DNA from: Candidatus Opimibacter skivensis
GTDB taxonomy: Bacteria; Bacteroidota; Bacteroidia; Chitinophagales; Saprospiraceae
Length of the DNA stretch: 64,000 nt
Assembly: GCA_016721905.1 (NCBI GenBank)
Contig: JADKHH010000001.1
Location: forward strand, 558,001 to 622,000
Direction: 5' to 3'
A program made the position numbers and the translations under genes. Below the pieces are notes generated by a model. It worked only from the letters and a program-made list of their open reading frames with translations. It did no database searches and was not told the origin of the DNA. This document shows, piece after piece, positions 25,799-34,059 of the stretch; position 1 is the first letter of the stretch, and each line of letters opens with the position of its first letter.

Positions 25799-26626
25799 CT
25801 ATTCCCTTTCCTTTTCCAGCTTTGATTGTGGAAAGATGTACTGATCATCTTCCAGCCGGGTCAGGATTTCTTCAAGGCCTGCATCCTCATCAACTCCATA
25901 CCGGTTCAATTTCCAGTGGCCATTGATATATTCAAGGGATGTCATATTTTCTACCCAGTCACCTGAATTCATATAGAGAATACTTCCTTCCTCATTAGTG
26001 ACTTGTTCGATGCAAGGTTGGTGTATATGCCCGCAAATAACCACATCTACCCCCTTCTTAAGACCCATGCGGATTGATTGCTTTTCAAAATCGCTCACAA
26101 ACTTCACAGCATGCTTTACGGATCTCTTCACCCGATGGGCAAAAGAAATCTTCGACAAACCTAAACTTACCCGCCAGCGATTGATCCACGTATTGATGCG
26201 TATAAGCCAATCATAGCCCTTACCACCTAATGAAGCGAGGAAAGGAGATATCAATACACTCGCATCAAAGACGTCTCCATGAAAGAACCAATGTGTCTTG
26301 TTTTGAATCCTCAACTCCAGTTGATGCCTCAGTCGGATATTTCCCAAATCCAGGGCATCAAATCGTCGGAGTATGTCATCATGGTTGCCGGTGAGGTAGT
26401 AAACAATAGTTCCGGAATTGGCCATCTGGAGTATTCGTTCAATGACTTCCCAATGAGTGGCAGGGAAATACTTTTTCCTAAACTGCCATGCATCGATGAT
26501 ATCTCCATTGAGTATGAGTCTGGCCGGCTCAATCTGTTGCAGATAATCGAGAAGCTCCTCTGCCCTGCATCCATGGGTCCCCAGGTGCAGATCGGAAAGC
26601 ACGCATATATCAAGAACTTTCTTCAT
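25799..26626 (-). CDS. UDP-2,3-diacylglucosamine diphosphatase-like metallophosphoesterase (LpxH family)
   Basis: 275 residues from ATG 26626 (MKKVLDICVLSDLHLGTHG); an upstream ATG at 26650 would add 8 residues. Calcineurin-type metal motifs in order: SDLHLGTHG, LNGDIIDAWQ, LTGNHDD, FHGDVFD, and CGHIHQPC. The LpxH family removes UMP from UDP-2,3-diacylglucosamine in lipid A synthesis, consistent with LPS genes waaA and hldA elsewhere in this window. The family also has members with other substrates, so the exact reaction is a family-level call. It sits in a cluster of stable RNA genes. Confidence 0.82.
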   Translation of the reverse strand: MKKVLDICVLSDLHLGTHGCRAEELLDYLQQIEPARLILNGDIIDAWQFRKKYFPATHWEVIERILQMANSGTIVYYLTGNHDDILRRFDALDLGNIRLRHQLELRIQNKTHWFFHGDVFDASVLISPFLASLGGKGYDWLIRINTWINRWRVSLGLSKISFAHRVKRSVKHAVKFVSDFEKQSIRMGLKKGVDVVICGHIHQPCIEQVTNEEGSILYMNSGDWVENMTSLEYINGHWKLNRYGVDEDAGLEEILTRLEDDQYIFPQSKLEKERE

Positions 26627-26764
26627 ATAAAAATTGCTGATTAACAGCAAAGTTATACGGCATCTTTAGCCCCTGTGTAAAGGGACAGCCTAAACGAGTA
26701 AAAGTTTTGAAAAGGAATTGTTGAACGGGAAAGGAAAAGCAAGAAGCTGAGTAGCTCAATCGGG

Positions 26765-26890
26765 AGAAAAAAAGAGCCTGCGCAAATCCCTTTAACAGGA
26801 TGATCATCTTTAGTCCGCAAGGTCGAAAACCCCAAATGTTCCTCACAGAGATGCCATGCAATGACGGGGGTCTGTGTTCGCAGGCTCTTT
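26765..26890 (-). ncRNA. Candidate 6S-like structured RNA (about 126 nt)
   Basis: On the minus strand the RNA would begin with AAAGAGCCTGCG (26890-26879) and end with its exact complement CGCAGGCTCTTT (26782-26771) running into seven Ts and CTCC. The closing stem is thus 12 bp with no mismatch, and the poly-U end makes it terminator-like in this direction only. Inside are CACAGA/TCTGTG and ACCCC/GGGGT pairings, the latter two competing, around a large open centre. Overall this resembles 6S RNA: a long closing stem, a central bubble and an apical stem. Bacteroidota carry a 6S-Flavo class. It lies 55 bases downstream of tRNA-Leu on the same strand. No protein-coding sense was found. Identity as 6S is inference. 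Confidence 0.55.
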
Positions 26891-26945
26891 GCCTTAAAAC
26901 CCAAATCAAAAACAGCGGTCTCTGTGAAATTCTTGATTATGTCTG

Positions 26946-27031
26946 TACCCGGAGCCGGAATCGAACCGGCACGGCCCTTTCGAGCCACAGGATTTTAAGT
27001 CCTGCGTGTCTACCTGTTTCACCACCCGGGC
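26946..27031 (-). tRNA. tRNA-Leu (TAA anticodon)
   Basis: Class II tRNA with a long variable arm, 86 nt. Read on the minus strand, acceptor GCCCGGG (27031-27025) pairs with TCCGGGT (26953-26947, G-U at both ends), discriminator A at 26946. The anticodon arm CAGGA-CTTAAAA-TCCTG gives TAA, the variable arm is TGGCTCGAAAGGGCCGT, and the T arm contains CCGGTTCGATTCCGG. CCA is not encoded. Confidence 0.95.
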
Positions 27032-27039
27032 AGGTAGTG

Positions 27040-27068
27040 CAAATCTACTATTATTCAGTACTTGACAA
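27040..27068 (-). promoter_or_regulatory. Promoter of tRNA-Leu (and possibly the downstream ncRNA)
   Basis: On the minus strand TTG (27068-27066), 18 bases, TAGATTTG (27047-27040). Only 8 bases separate the -7 box from the mature tRNA 5' end, so the primary transcript needs little or no 5' trimming. Confidence 0.7.
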
Positions 27069-27157
27069 AGCGGTCAACTACCAATTTGATTAAAAGATAG
27101 GAAAAAACTTAGTGAAACTTGTCTGCAATAAATAAGTACAGGAAATACCGACAGAAA

Positions 27158-27346
27158 TTACTCTTCTGACTGCTTCTTGGTCTTATAAACGGCTTTAAGG
27201 ATCTCGTTGCGCCTTGAAACTGAAGGTTTAACAAATTCCTTACGGCGACGGAGCTCCTGGATGAGTCTTACGTTCTGAACTTTGCGCTTGTACCTCTTGA
27301 GGGCGCGGTCGATTGATTCAGTTTCTTTTACTTCGATGATCAGCAT
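27158..27346 (-). CDS. rpsU: 30S ribosomal protein S21
   Basis: 62 residues, very basic, starting MLIIEVKETESIDRALKRYK and containing QELRRRKEFVKPSVSRRNEI, the S21 signature. Part of the small subunit near the anti-Shine-Dalgarno end of 16S rRNA. The start at 27346 is chosen because a promoter lies between it and the upstream in-frame ATG at 27403, and because it matches family length. A single gene; its position next to stable RNA genes fits the growth-linked theme of this island. Confidence 0.95.
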   Translation of the reverse strand: MLIIEVKETESIDRALKRYKRKVQNVRLIQELRRRKEFVKPSVSRRNEILKAVYKTKKQSEE

Positions 27347-27372
27347 GCGGTATACAAAAATTTTTAGCGGGG

Positions 27373-27403
27373 CAAAGGTAAGATTCTTCTCCGGAATAAC
27401 CAA
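27373..27403 (-). promoter_or_regulatory. Promoter of rpsU
   Basis: Minus strand TTG (27403-27401), 20 bases, TACCTTTG (27380-27373), followed after 26 bases by the rpsU start. Full match to the Bacteroidota consensus. Confidence 0.7.
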
Positions 27404-27472
27404 CTATAGAAATTAACTTCTTTTTCCCTTGGCGCTAATGCAGGACTCAAGAGATAAGGTGCTGTCGTTCTG

Positions 27473-28945
27473 CTATTTAACTATTATTTTGATCATGTCG
27501 CCTTGTTTAACCGGATCAGCAACATCCATTCCATTGACAATACTCAATTCCCTGTGCCTGGTGGTGGCTATACTATAATCCAACAACGCCTGACCAAGTG
27601 TTCCTGCTTTCTTAACAGATACCACTTTAATCTTTTCTGGTAACACGTTGATCTTGGATTGATCCTTCAGCTCCTTAAAGCCATACATGGTCTTGTCAAA
27701 CGAAGACTTATATGCCGGGAAATCAGCAGGTGTTGATACCCCATGAAAAACGTAGATATTCTTACCGTACTGGATATACACACTCTGTATTGTAATCTCA
27801 CTTTGCGCTCCTGTATTTGGATCCTGGCTGACTTGTTTTGACATCACTTCAAGTGCCTGCAAACCATTAATAGTTATCTGCTTACTAGAGGTAGTAGTCA
27901 ATTCCAATTGCGTAGCAGTATTCGTTGCTGCCGTTTGCAGAGAATTTCCTTCGGCTAAAGTTAGTATCATCAGTGCTTTTCCATCGGCAGGTGCCATCTG
28001 CACCTGTGTTGGTGTATTAGCAAGTTTCCAACTAGAAGGAACAGGATATAGAAACTTCAGCTCAGGGTGATAAAAAGTATTATTATCTACATACCCTTGC
28101 CTTGGATCTTCGCCATAGATGATCCCATCAACCATCTGCAGATATGAGTTCCTGTTGATTTTATAGGATGGTAATTGCAATTTTGCCTGCCATTCTGTGG
28201 CCATCTTAGCTACATTTTCATAACGATCAAGTGGGTCGGGGTGCGTTGAGAGAAATGATGGCAGCTCACCACCCTCGCCCTGACTGCTCAATGCATTTAG
28301 CGTCTTGAAAAACTCGGCCATTTCCTTAGCATCATACCCTACCTTGGAAGAATACTCCACTCCCAATTCATCAGATTGACTCTCATGGTCCCGGCTGTAT
28401 TTAAGGAATAGTAACTGCATCGCTATATCTGCTTCATTGGCAAAGGCGCGCAATTCTTTGGAGACGATCATACCCCCCATCAAGAGAACCTGGGCAAGCG
28501 TGCTCTTCGTGTATTGGTCTACGGAATGCCTGGCTGTGATATGTCCTATTTCATGTCCCAAGACACCGGCAAACTCGGCTTCATTATTGAAATGTGCCAT
28601 AATCCCCCTTGTAAAATAGACATAGCCACCCGGTACAGCAAACGCATTGACCACGGGTGAATCTAAAATCCGGAATTGAAATTTAAGGTTTGGTCTGTGT
28701 GAAATGGCAGCCATTTCCTGCCCACGTGCATTGATAAAGCTTTGAATGGGGGCATTGTCATACAGCCCAAACTCAGCTATGATCTGCGGGTCCGATTCAG
28801 CACCAAGCGCGATTTCCTGTTGCTCAGACATCAGGGATACCTGTTTCTTGCCAGATACAGGGTTAATGGCACAACCCATAAAAATGAGCAGTAATGATAG
28901 CAGGGTTGCTTTCAAAAGCAAGTTGATGCTGAATAGGTTTTTCAT
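27473..28945 (-). CDS. M48 family metalloprotease, lipoprotein
   Basis: 490 residues. Lipoprotein signal MKNLFSINLLLKATLLSLLL then FMGCA (Cys25). The next segment PVSGKKQVSLMSEQQE is typical of periplasmic M48 enzymes of the BepA/LoiP type. Zinc motif HEIGHITARH (about 131-140) and the third ligand Glu in HESQSDELGVEY (about 190-200). A C-terminal region of about 220 residues follows and ends with LSIVNGMDVADPVKQGDMIK, similar to the end seen in many such proteases. It probably clears misfolded outer-membrane proteins. It is divergent from the HtrA gene, giving a pair of envelope-quality proteases. Confidence 0.9.
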   Translation of the reverse strand: MKNLFSINLLLKATLLSLLLIFMGCAINPVSGKKQVSLMSEQQEIALGAESDPQIIAEFGLYDNAPIQSFINARGQEMAAISHRPNLKFQFRILDSPVVNAFAVPGGYVYFTRGIMAHFNNEAEFAGVLGHEIGHITARHSVDQYTKSTLAQVLLMGGMIVSKELRAFANEADIAMQLLFLKYSRDHESQSDELGVEYSSKVGYDAKEMAEFFKTLNALSSQGEGGELPSFLSTHPDPLDRYENVAKMATEWQAKLQLPSYKINRNSYLQMVDGIIYGEDPRQGYVDNNTFYHPELKFLYPVPSSWKLANTPTQVQMAPADGKALMILTLAEGNSLQTAATNTATQLELTTTSSKQITINGLQALEVMSKQVSQDPNTGAQSEITIQSVYIQYGKNIYVFHGVSTPADFPAYKSSFDKTMYGFKELKDQSKINVLPEKIKVVSVKKAGTLGQALLDYSIATTRHRELSIVNGMDVADPVKQGDMIKIIVK

Positions 28946-29132
28946 AGGAATTGATTTTTCTGTTTGGTTAATATACCAAATAACACGTTAAAAACGTCCT
29001 TTAGTATCACTGATTCAGCAACGAGTGAGCGTTTGAATTTTATTAATAAACTACAACTAAGTGGTTTCTATGTACCCAAGAGAATATATTGATCTTTGCA
29101 TTGTATCTCTGAGGTAACCAACCACAAGCAGT

Positions 29133-30254
29133 ATGACTAGAACAACTATTGGGGCTATGTGTTTACTTTCCGGCATTATAATCGGGCAGCTCATTCAATG
29201 CCGGAGCGACCAGGCGTCTTCAGCAGCATCCGTATCCGAACAATCTGATACAACTTCAGAGAGAAGAGCTGTAGACCCGATACGAATAGTCAGCACCGCT
29301 GAAGAAGCAACCATTGCCCTCTTCGAAAATGCAGCGCCCAGCGTTGTTTATATCACCACCACCACCGTCAGACAAGACTATTGGTCAAGAAATGTCTATG
29401 AAATTCCGGCAGGAACAGGATCTGGATTTATCTGGGATGACAAGGGGAATATCGTGACCAACTACCATGTTATCCAGGGCGCATACAGGGCTAAAGTGAC
29501 CTTATCAGATCAGACCTCATGGGATGCTGAGATAGCAGGTATCGAACCTAGAAAAGACCTTGCCGTACTTAAAATTAAAGCTTCCTCAAACCTCAAACCA
29601 ATACCCATTGGTACGTCCCATGATCTTAAGGTCGGCCAATCAGTTTTTGCAATTGGCAATCCCTTTGGATTGGATCAGACACTGACCACTGGGGTCATTT
29701 CTGCATTAGGCAGGGAAATCGAATCGGCAGCCCAAATTCCCATCAGGGATGTAATCCAAACAGACGCTGCAATCAATCCGGGCAATTCCGGCGGACCATT
29801 ACTGGATATCTCCGGAAGGCTGATTGGAGTGAATACGGCAATCGTTAGTCCTTCAGGCACCTACGCCGGAATCGGTTTCTCAGTCCCTGTGGATGTTGTA
29901 AACTGGGTGGTGCCGGATCTCATCAAATTTGGTGAAGTCAGACGGCCTGTCCTGGGGGCTGAATTTGTGCAACAGCAGATTATTGACCGCATGGAATTGA
30001 AAGGTGCCTTGGTCATGGCGGTAGCTCCGGGCAGTGGGGCTGAAAATGGCGGTCTCCAGCCGACCAGGAAGTCCTCAGACGGTGAATTTATCATGGGGGA
30101 CCTGATCATTGAAGTAAATGATGAGCCCATCGAATCAAATAATGATTTGTTTCTTACGCTCGAAAAATATAAACCTGGTGAGCAAATCCGCCTAAAAGTG
30201 AAACGGAAACAACAAACCGCTAATCTTACCATAACTTTAGGCTCCTCTCTTTGA
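29133..30254 (+). CDS. htrA: HtrA/Deg-family serine protease with one PDZ domain
   Basis: 373 residues. A short hydrophobic N-terminal segment (about 5-22) works as signal or membrane anchor. The trypsin-like triad is His in NIVTNYHVIQGA, Asp in EPRKDLAVLKI and Ser in AINPGNSGGPLLD. One PDZ domain follows (about 270-370, RRPVLGAEFVQ and GDLIIEVNDEPI), so the layout is DegS-like rather than the two-PDZ DegP form. It acts in the envelope on damaged proteins. The PBP1A gene starts 5 bases after its stop, so the two are probably one operon. No clear promoter matched the consensus upstream. Confidence 0.92.
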   Translation: MTRTTIGAMCLLSGIIIGQLIQCRSDQASSAASVSEQSDTTSERRAVDPIRIVSTAEEATIALFENAAPSVVYITTTTVRQDYWSRNVYEIPAGTGSGFIWDDKGNIVTNYHVIQGAYRAKVTLSDQTSWDAEIAGIEPRKDLAVLKIKASSNLKPIPIGTSHDLKVGQSVFAIGNPFGLDQTLTTGVISALGREIESAAQIPIRDVIQTDAAINPGNSGGPLLDISGRLIGVNTAIVSPSGTYAGIGFSVPVDVVNWVVPDLIKFGEVRRPVLGAEFVQQQIIDRMELKGALVMAVAPGSGAENGGLQPTRKSSDGEFIMGDLIIEVNDEPIESNNDLFLTLEKYKPGEQIRLKVKRKQQTANLTITLGSSL

Positions 30255-30259
30255 TATAG

Positions 30260-32683
30260 ATGAAAAGACCTGAGACTAATTTAGAGACCATAAAAGCATA
30301 TATCCTTTCCATACCGAAAAGGGTGCTGACGTTTATCACCACGCTGCCGCACAGATTGATCACGGGTATAAAAGACCCTGCGCAGCGCAAAAAGTGGTTC
30401 AAACAAGGGCTCTTCGTTTTCGGAGGCCTCATTGGATTCCTCATGCTGATATTCCTGGTGACATGGCTAGGCTTATTTGGGTCGATACCCAATAAGAAAG
30501 CCTTACTCGCTATTCGTCAACCCGAAGCATCGAAAATATACAGTGTGGACGGAAAGCTGATGGGTAAATATTACACTAAAAACAGGAACACCCTCAAATT
30601 TGAAGATATCCCACCGGCGTTTATGAGTTCACTCATAGCTACTGAGGATTCACGGTTCTGGACGCATACCGGTATTGATTTCAGGAGCTGGATGCGCGTC
30701 TTTGTCAAACGACTGATCATGGGGCAAGAGAGCGCGGGTGGAGGAAGTACATTATCCCAGCAACTTGCAAAAAATCTCTTTCCGCGGCAGGATTATATGG
30801 TCGCCTCTATGTTGATCAATAAATTCAGAGAATTTATCATCGCCACCCGACTGGAGACGGTTTATTCAAAGGAAGAGCTGCTTACATTCTATATCAACAC
30901 AGTCCCTTTTGGAGAAAACATCTTCGGACTCGATGCGGCTGCGGACCGCTATTTTTCCAAGACGGCGGATCTGCTCAATATTGATGAGTGTGCTATGCTC
31001 GTTGGTCTCTTGAAAGCAACAAGCTATTATAACCCCAATAATTTTCCAGAGCGGGCAATTGCAAGGCGAAACGTTGTACTCAACCAGATGAAAATCAATG
31101 GCGTCATCGATTCGCTGAGTTACGACTCATTAAGCAACCTGCCATTAAATATTTCCTATCAGCGGAATACGGACTCTGAAGGTATTGCTCTTTATTTCAG
31201 AAACCACATACGCCCTGTCTTGCTTGATTGGTGTGAAAAACACACTAAACCTGATGGTCAGCCATACAACCTGAATACGGATGGACTGAGAATCTACACC
31301 ACCATTGATTATGGAATGCAGCAATATGCTGAGCAGGCATTAAAAACACATCTCACTAAACTGCAGGAGGCTTTTGACAAACAATTTACAGACTGGAAGG
31401 AATACGAAGCACCTTTAAACGATGCCGTTCAGCGATCACCACGCTATACTGCTTTAAAAGAAAAAGGACTTTCAGAAGAAGCAATCCTGGCAGAAATGGA
31501 CAAACCTATTGCCATGAAATGGTGGACATGGGCGGGCCTGAAGGACACTGTTGCTTCGCCGATGGACAGCATCAAACATAATCTATCAACATTACAAGGT
31601 GCAGTGGTAGCCATTGATCCTAAAACCGGCGGTGTATTGACATGGGTGGGTGGCAACGATGCTCAACAGTTTAATATAGACTATGTACTCACCGAACGTC
31701 ATCCGGGTTCAGCCTTCAAGCCTTTCGTCTATGCTACGGCTATTGACCAGGGCATGGATCCATGTACATATTATGCGAACAGAAGAATTGCCTATCCTGA
31801 ATTTGATGGCTGGTCTCCTGGGAATGCGGATGGACTCTATGACGGCATTTATTCACTCAATGGAGCGTTGGCTAAAAGTATCAATACCATTGCCGTGCAG
31901 GTCATCCTGGACGCAGGTATAGATAATGTCATCCAGAAGGCGAGACGTATGGGAATGAAAGGTGAAATAAAAAAAATCCCTTCTGTGGCACTTGGTACTG
32001 CCGAAGTTACGCTGATGGAATTAGTCAGTGCGTACACTACCTTTCTCAACAGAGGTGCTCACAGGCCTTATTACATCATCACCAGGATCGAAGATCAGGA
32101 TGGAAATGTATTGGAGGAATTTACACCACCACTTACTACAGGTGTATTTTCGGCAGAGACATGCGGCATCATCAATCAGATGTTGGCCAATGTGGTGGAT
32201 CGAGGGACAGCCTCACACATCAGATATCCTGAATTTGATATACGCGGTGCTTTTGCCGGTAAGACCGGTACTTCCCAATTTCATTCGGATGGTTTATTCA
32301 TAGGCTATTCGCCAAAATTCCTGGCAGGCACATGGGTGGGATGTTTCGACCGGAGAGTTAGTTTCAATTCATTGAGAGACGGCATGGGGAGCAAGACGGC
32401 ACTTCCGATCTGGGCAGAATTTGTCAAACAAATGCAGGCCGATACAGTCTACAAACCTTACTTTAATTCCTACTGGCCCGCCGAATACAAATGGGTCAAT
32501 GACTGTCCCTTTACCTTGACGGAATTTGAATTGGAGGAACTAAATGTTGAGCCTGGTACCGTTAGAGACTCAACCTATCTCGGTCCAAGGAAATTTGTGT
32601 TGAAGGAAGAGCGGAGAAAAGGGATCGGAAAAATAATCGAAGATCTCTTCGGCAAGAAAGAAGAGAAGCCGGTGATCAATTGA
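30260..32683 (+). CDS. mrcA: Penicillin-binding protein 1A, bifunctional transglycosylase/transpeptidase
   Basis: 807 residues. One membrane segment at about 50-72 (LFVFGGLIGFLMLIFLVTWL). The GT51 glycosyltransferase domain has ATEDSRFWTHTGID and GGGSTLSQQLAKNLF. The transpeptidase domain has SAFK in HPGSAFKPFVYATA (active serine), SIN in LAKSINT, and KTGT in FAGKTGTSQF. It polymerises and cross-links peptidoglycan at the outer face of the inner membrane. A basic N-terminal tail lies in the cytoplasm. The stop codon lies at the edge of a 66-bp perfect palindrome that should end transcription. Confidence 0.95.
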   Translation: MKRPETNLETIKAYILSIPKRVLTFITTLPHRLITGIKDPAQRKKWFKQGLFVFGGLIGFLMLIFLVTWLGLFGSIPNKKALLAIRQPEASKIYSVDGKLMGKYYTKNRNTLKFEDIPPAFMSSLIATEDSRFWTHTGIDFRSWMRVFVKRLIMGQESAGGGSTLSQQLAKNLFPRQDYMVASMLINKFREFIIATRLETVYSKEELLTFYINTVPFGENIFGLDAAADRYFSKTADLLNIDECAMLVGLLKATSYYNPNNFPERAIARRNVVLNQMKINGVIDSLSYDSLSNLPLNISYQRNTDSEGIALYFRNHIRPVLLDWCEKHTKPDGQPYNLNTDGLRIYTTIDYGMQQYAEQALKTHLTKLQEAFDKQFTDWKEYEAPLNDAVQRSPRYTALKEKGLSEEAILAEMDKPIAMKWWTWAGLKDTVASPMDSIKHNLSTLQGAVVAIDPKTGGVLTWVGGNDAQQFNIDYVLTERHPGSAFKPFVYATAIDQGMDPCTYYANRRIAYPEFDGWSPGNADGLYDGIYSLNGALAKSINTIAVQVILDAGIDNVIQKARRMGMKGEIKKIPSVALGTAEVTLMELVSAYTTFLNRGAHRPYYIITRIEDQDGNVLEEFTPPLTTGVFSAETCGIINQMLANVVDRGTASHIRYPEFDIRGAFAGKTGTSQFHSDGLFIGYSPKFLAGTWVGCFDRRVSFNSLRDGMGSKTALPIWAEFVKQMQADTVYKPYFNSYWPAEYKWVNDCPFTLTEFELEELNVEPGTVRDSTYLGPRKFVLKEERRKGIGKIIEDLFGKKEEKPVIN

Positions 32684-32747
32684 AAATAAAAAAGGAAGAA
32701 GTACGGACAGGACGCGTCCTGTCCGTACTTCTTCCTTTTTTATTTTC
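32682..32747. terminator. 66-bp perfect palindrome, bidirectional terminator
   Basis: Centre between 32714 and 32715; every base from 32682 to 32747 pairs (33-bp arms). The inner 28 bp is GTACGGACAGGACG plus its reverse complement (32701-32728). The outer arms are A-rich/T-rich, giving a U tract on both strands. It overlaps the PBP1A stop codon by two bases and lies between convergent genes. Confidence 0.9.
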
Positions 32748-32757
32748 TCTTTTTACA

Positions 32758-33663
32758 TCACTTCACTACTGCAAAAGCTGCAGACAATGATTCTTTATCG
32801 GAGATAACCTGTACGATATATTGACCAGGTTTCAATGCAGAAATATTCATGGTTTCGCTGGTGGTGGAGTCCGAAGTTACCTTCTGTGTGATCATCAGCT
32901 TCCCTGCTGTGTCAAAAATTTTCAGGGTATGGGTGTCCTTGAATATACTGACGGTGATTGATTCCTGGGCAGGATTTGGAATGACTTTAATGGTTGCATT
33001 GCTGACAAGGACTTCCGGAGCTTTAGATTCAATAGGATTGCTCTTTTGTTCATCCTGGAGTTTGAACTTGATAGGAAGGGTAAATGTCATAGCGACAGCT
33101 TTTCCCTCATTTCTAGCCGGAATCCACTTATCAGGCATTGCATCCATTGCATTCATCACTCGTAACGCCTCTTGCTTCAACCCCTCACTAGGTGCCCGTA
33201 AAACGTTAAAAGATGAAATGCTCCCATCAGCACCAATGACAAACTGCACGATAACGTGTCCCTCAATATTATTATCCCTGTCTTCTTTGGGATATTTTAT
33301 ATTGTAGCTGATAAACTGATACAATTTCTCGGTAGCACATACAGAACGTTCCTGGACATCGGTTATATGTTCGCATCCTGGAAAACGAGGCAATTCTTCT
33401 GCATACTGTAAAGGCTCCTTGTTTATTGTAGTACTGTCCAATGCAAACTTCACTGGCAGACACAATTCAGCATCAACAGCTTTTCCTTCCTTGATGGCTG
33501 GTTGCCAATGGCCAACCTTTGTATTCATTCCCTTAACTATCCTGAGGACTGCCTCATCAGCGTCAGGCTGAAGCGACTTTGAGATTGATACATTTTTCAC
33601 TAAACCATCTGCACCTACCGTAAACTTGACAACCACCATACCTTCAATATCTGCTTTCTTCAA
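32758..33663 (-). CDS. Protein with two TonB C-terminal-like domains and a T9SS sorting domain, 5' part frameshifted
   Basis: The open frame gives 301 residues. Two similar modules are seen: IEGMVVVKFTVGADGLVKNV (N-terminal, cut) and FPGCEHITDVQERSVC through IKYPKEDRDNNIEGHVIVQF. Both have the YP...I-x-G-x-V-x-V pattern of TonB C-terminal domains. The last 80 residues (IKVIPNPAQESITVSIF to the end) are a T9SS sorting domain. The frame has no good start: the first codon available is TTG at 33663, in the middle of the first module. The missing 5' part lies upstream in other frames (next entry). It follows the BlaI/M56 operon; M56 proteins in this phylum often carry or accompany TonB-like modules. 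Confidence 0.7.
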   Translation of the reverse strand: MKKADIEGMVVVKFTVGADGLVKNVSISKSLQPDADEAVLRIVKGMNTKVGHWQPAIKEGKAVDAELCLPVKFALDSTTINKEPLQYAEELPRFPGCEHITDVQERSVCATEKLYQFISYNIKYPKEDRDNNIEGHVIVQFVIGADGSISSFNVLRAPSEGLKQEALRVMNAMDAMPDKWIPARNEGKAVAMTFTLPIKFKLQDEQKSNPIESKAPEVLVSNATIKVIPNPAQESITVSIFKDTHTLKIFDTAGKLMITQKVTSDSTTSETMNISALKPGQYIVQVISDKESLSAAFAVVK

Positions 33664-33931
33664 ACTTTCCAGGATAAACCAGATTTGAATTGATATATTC
33701 CCATAGTTTACTCATACCACACTCTGCTTGTTCATCAGCCTGGATATTCATACATCCGGAAACACAGGTTCAGTCTGTTGTTTTCAGCACCCTCAGTTTG
33801 GCGTGACTAGGAAGGAGGTTGATATCAGCTATCCACGGTGGTTTCAGATAATGTATCAAATTTTGGCTGTGGAATTTGAAACCATCACCGAACAAAGTTG
33901 CATCGGAGTATCCTTTGAGGATAATGACATA
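33664..33931 (-). pseudogene. Displaced 5' part of the TonB-domain gene (several single-base shifts)
   Basis: Read on the minus strand, three frames carry consecutive pieces of one protein: HAKLRVLK, then QQTEPVFP, then GCMNIQADEQAECGM and LWEYINSNLVYPGKFEE, which then meets ADIEGMVVVKF of the downstream frame. Single-base changes restore continuity: one T too many at 33781-33784, one C too few at 33756-33757, one T too many at 33655-33657. The joined sequence aligns with the second module of the same protein (FPGC, C, LY-x-FI, YP). Further upstream a 53-codon open stretch runs to 33931. This is either a decaying gene or sequence error. Confidence 0.6.
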
Positions 33932-34059
33932 CTAGTCTTGATCCCTGACTTATCATCATATACCTCAGCAGTGTCCAGCGTGAAATTGATTTGCAACTGA
34001 TATGCGACTTCAAAATCCTCACTAAGGTCACCAAAGGTATCATTGATCAACAAGAAGCT

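Noticed and set aside
26610..26988. Minus-strand open frames across the RNA island
   Set aside because: They run through tRNA-Leu and the structured RNA, have no family features, and are explained by those RNAs.
33856..34053. Small 65-residue protein downstream of M56
   Set aside because: It has no separate start signal, is in frame with the M56 gene past its stop, and overlaps another protein-like frame; it is more likely part of the damaged region than a real gene.
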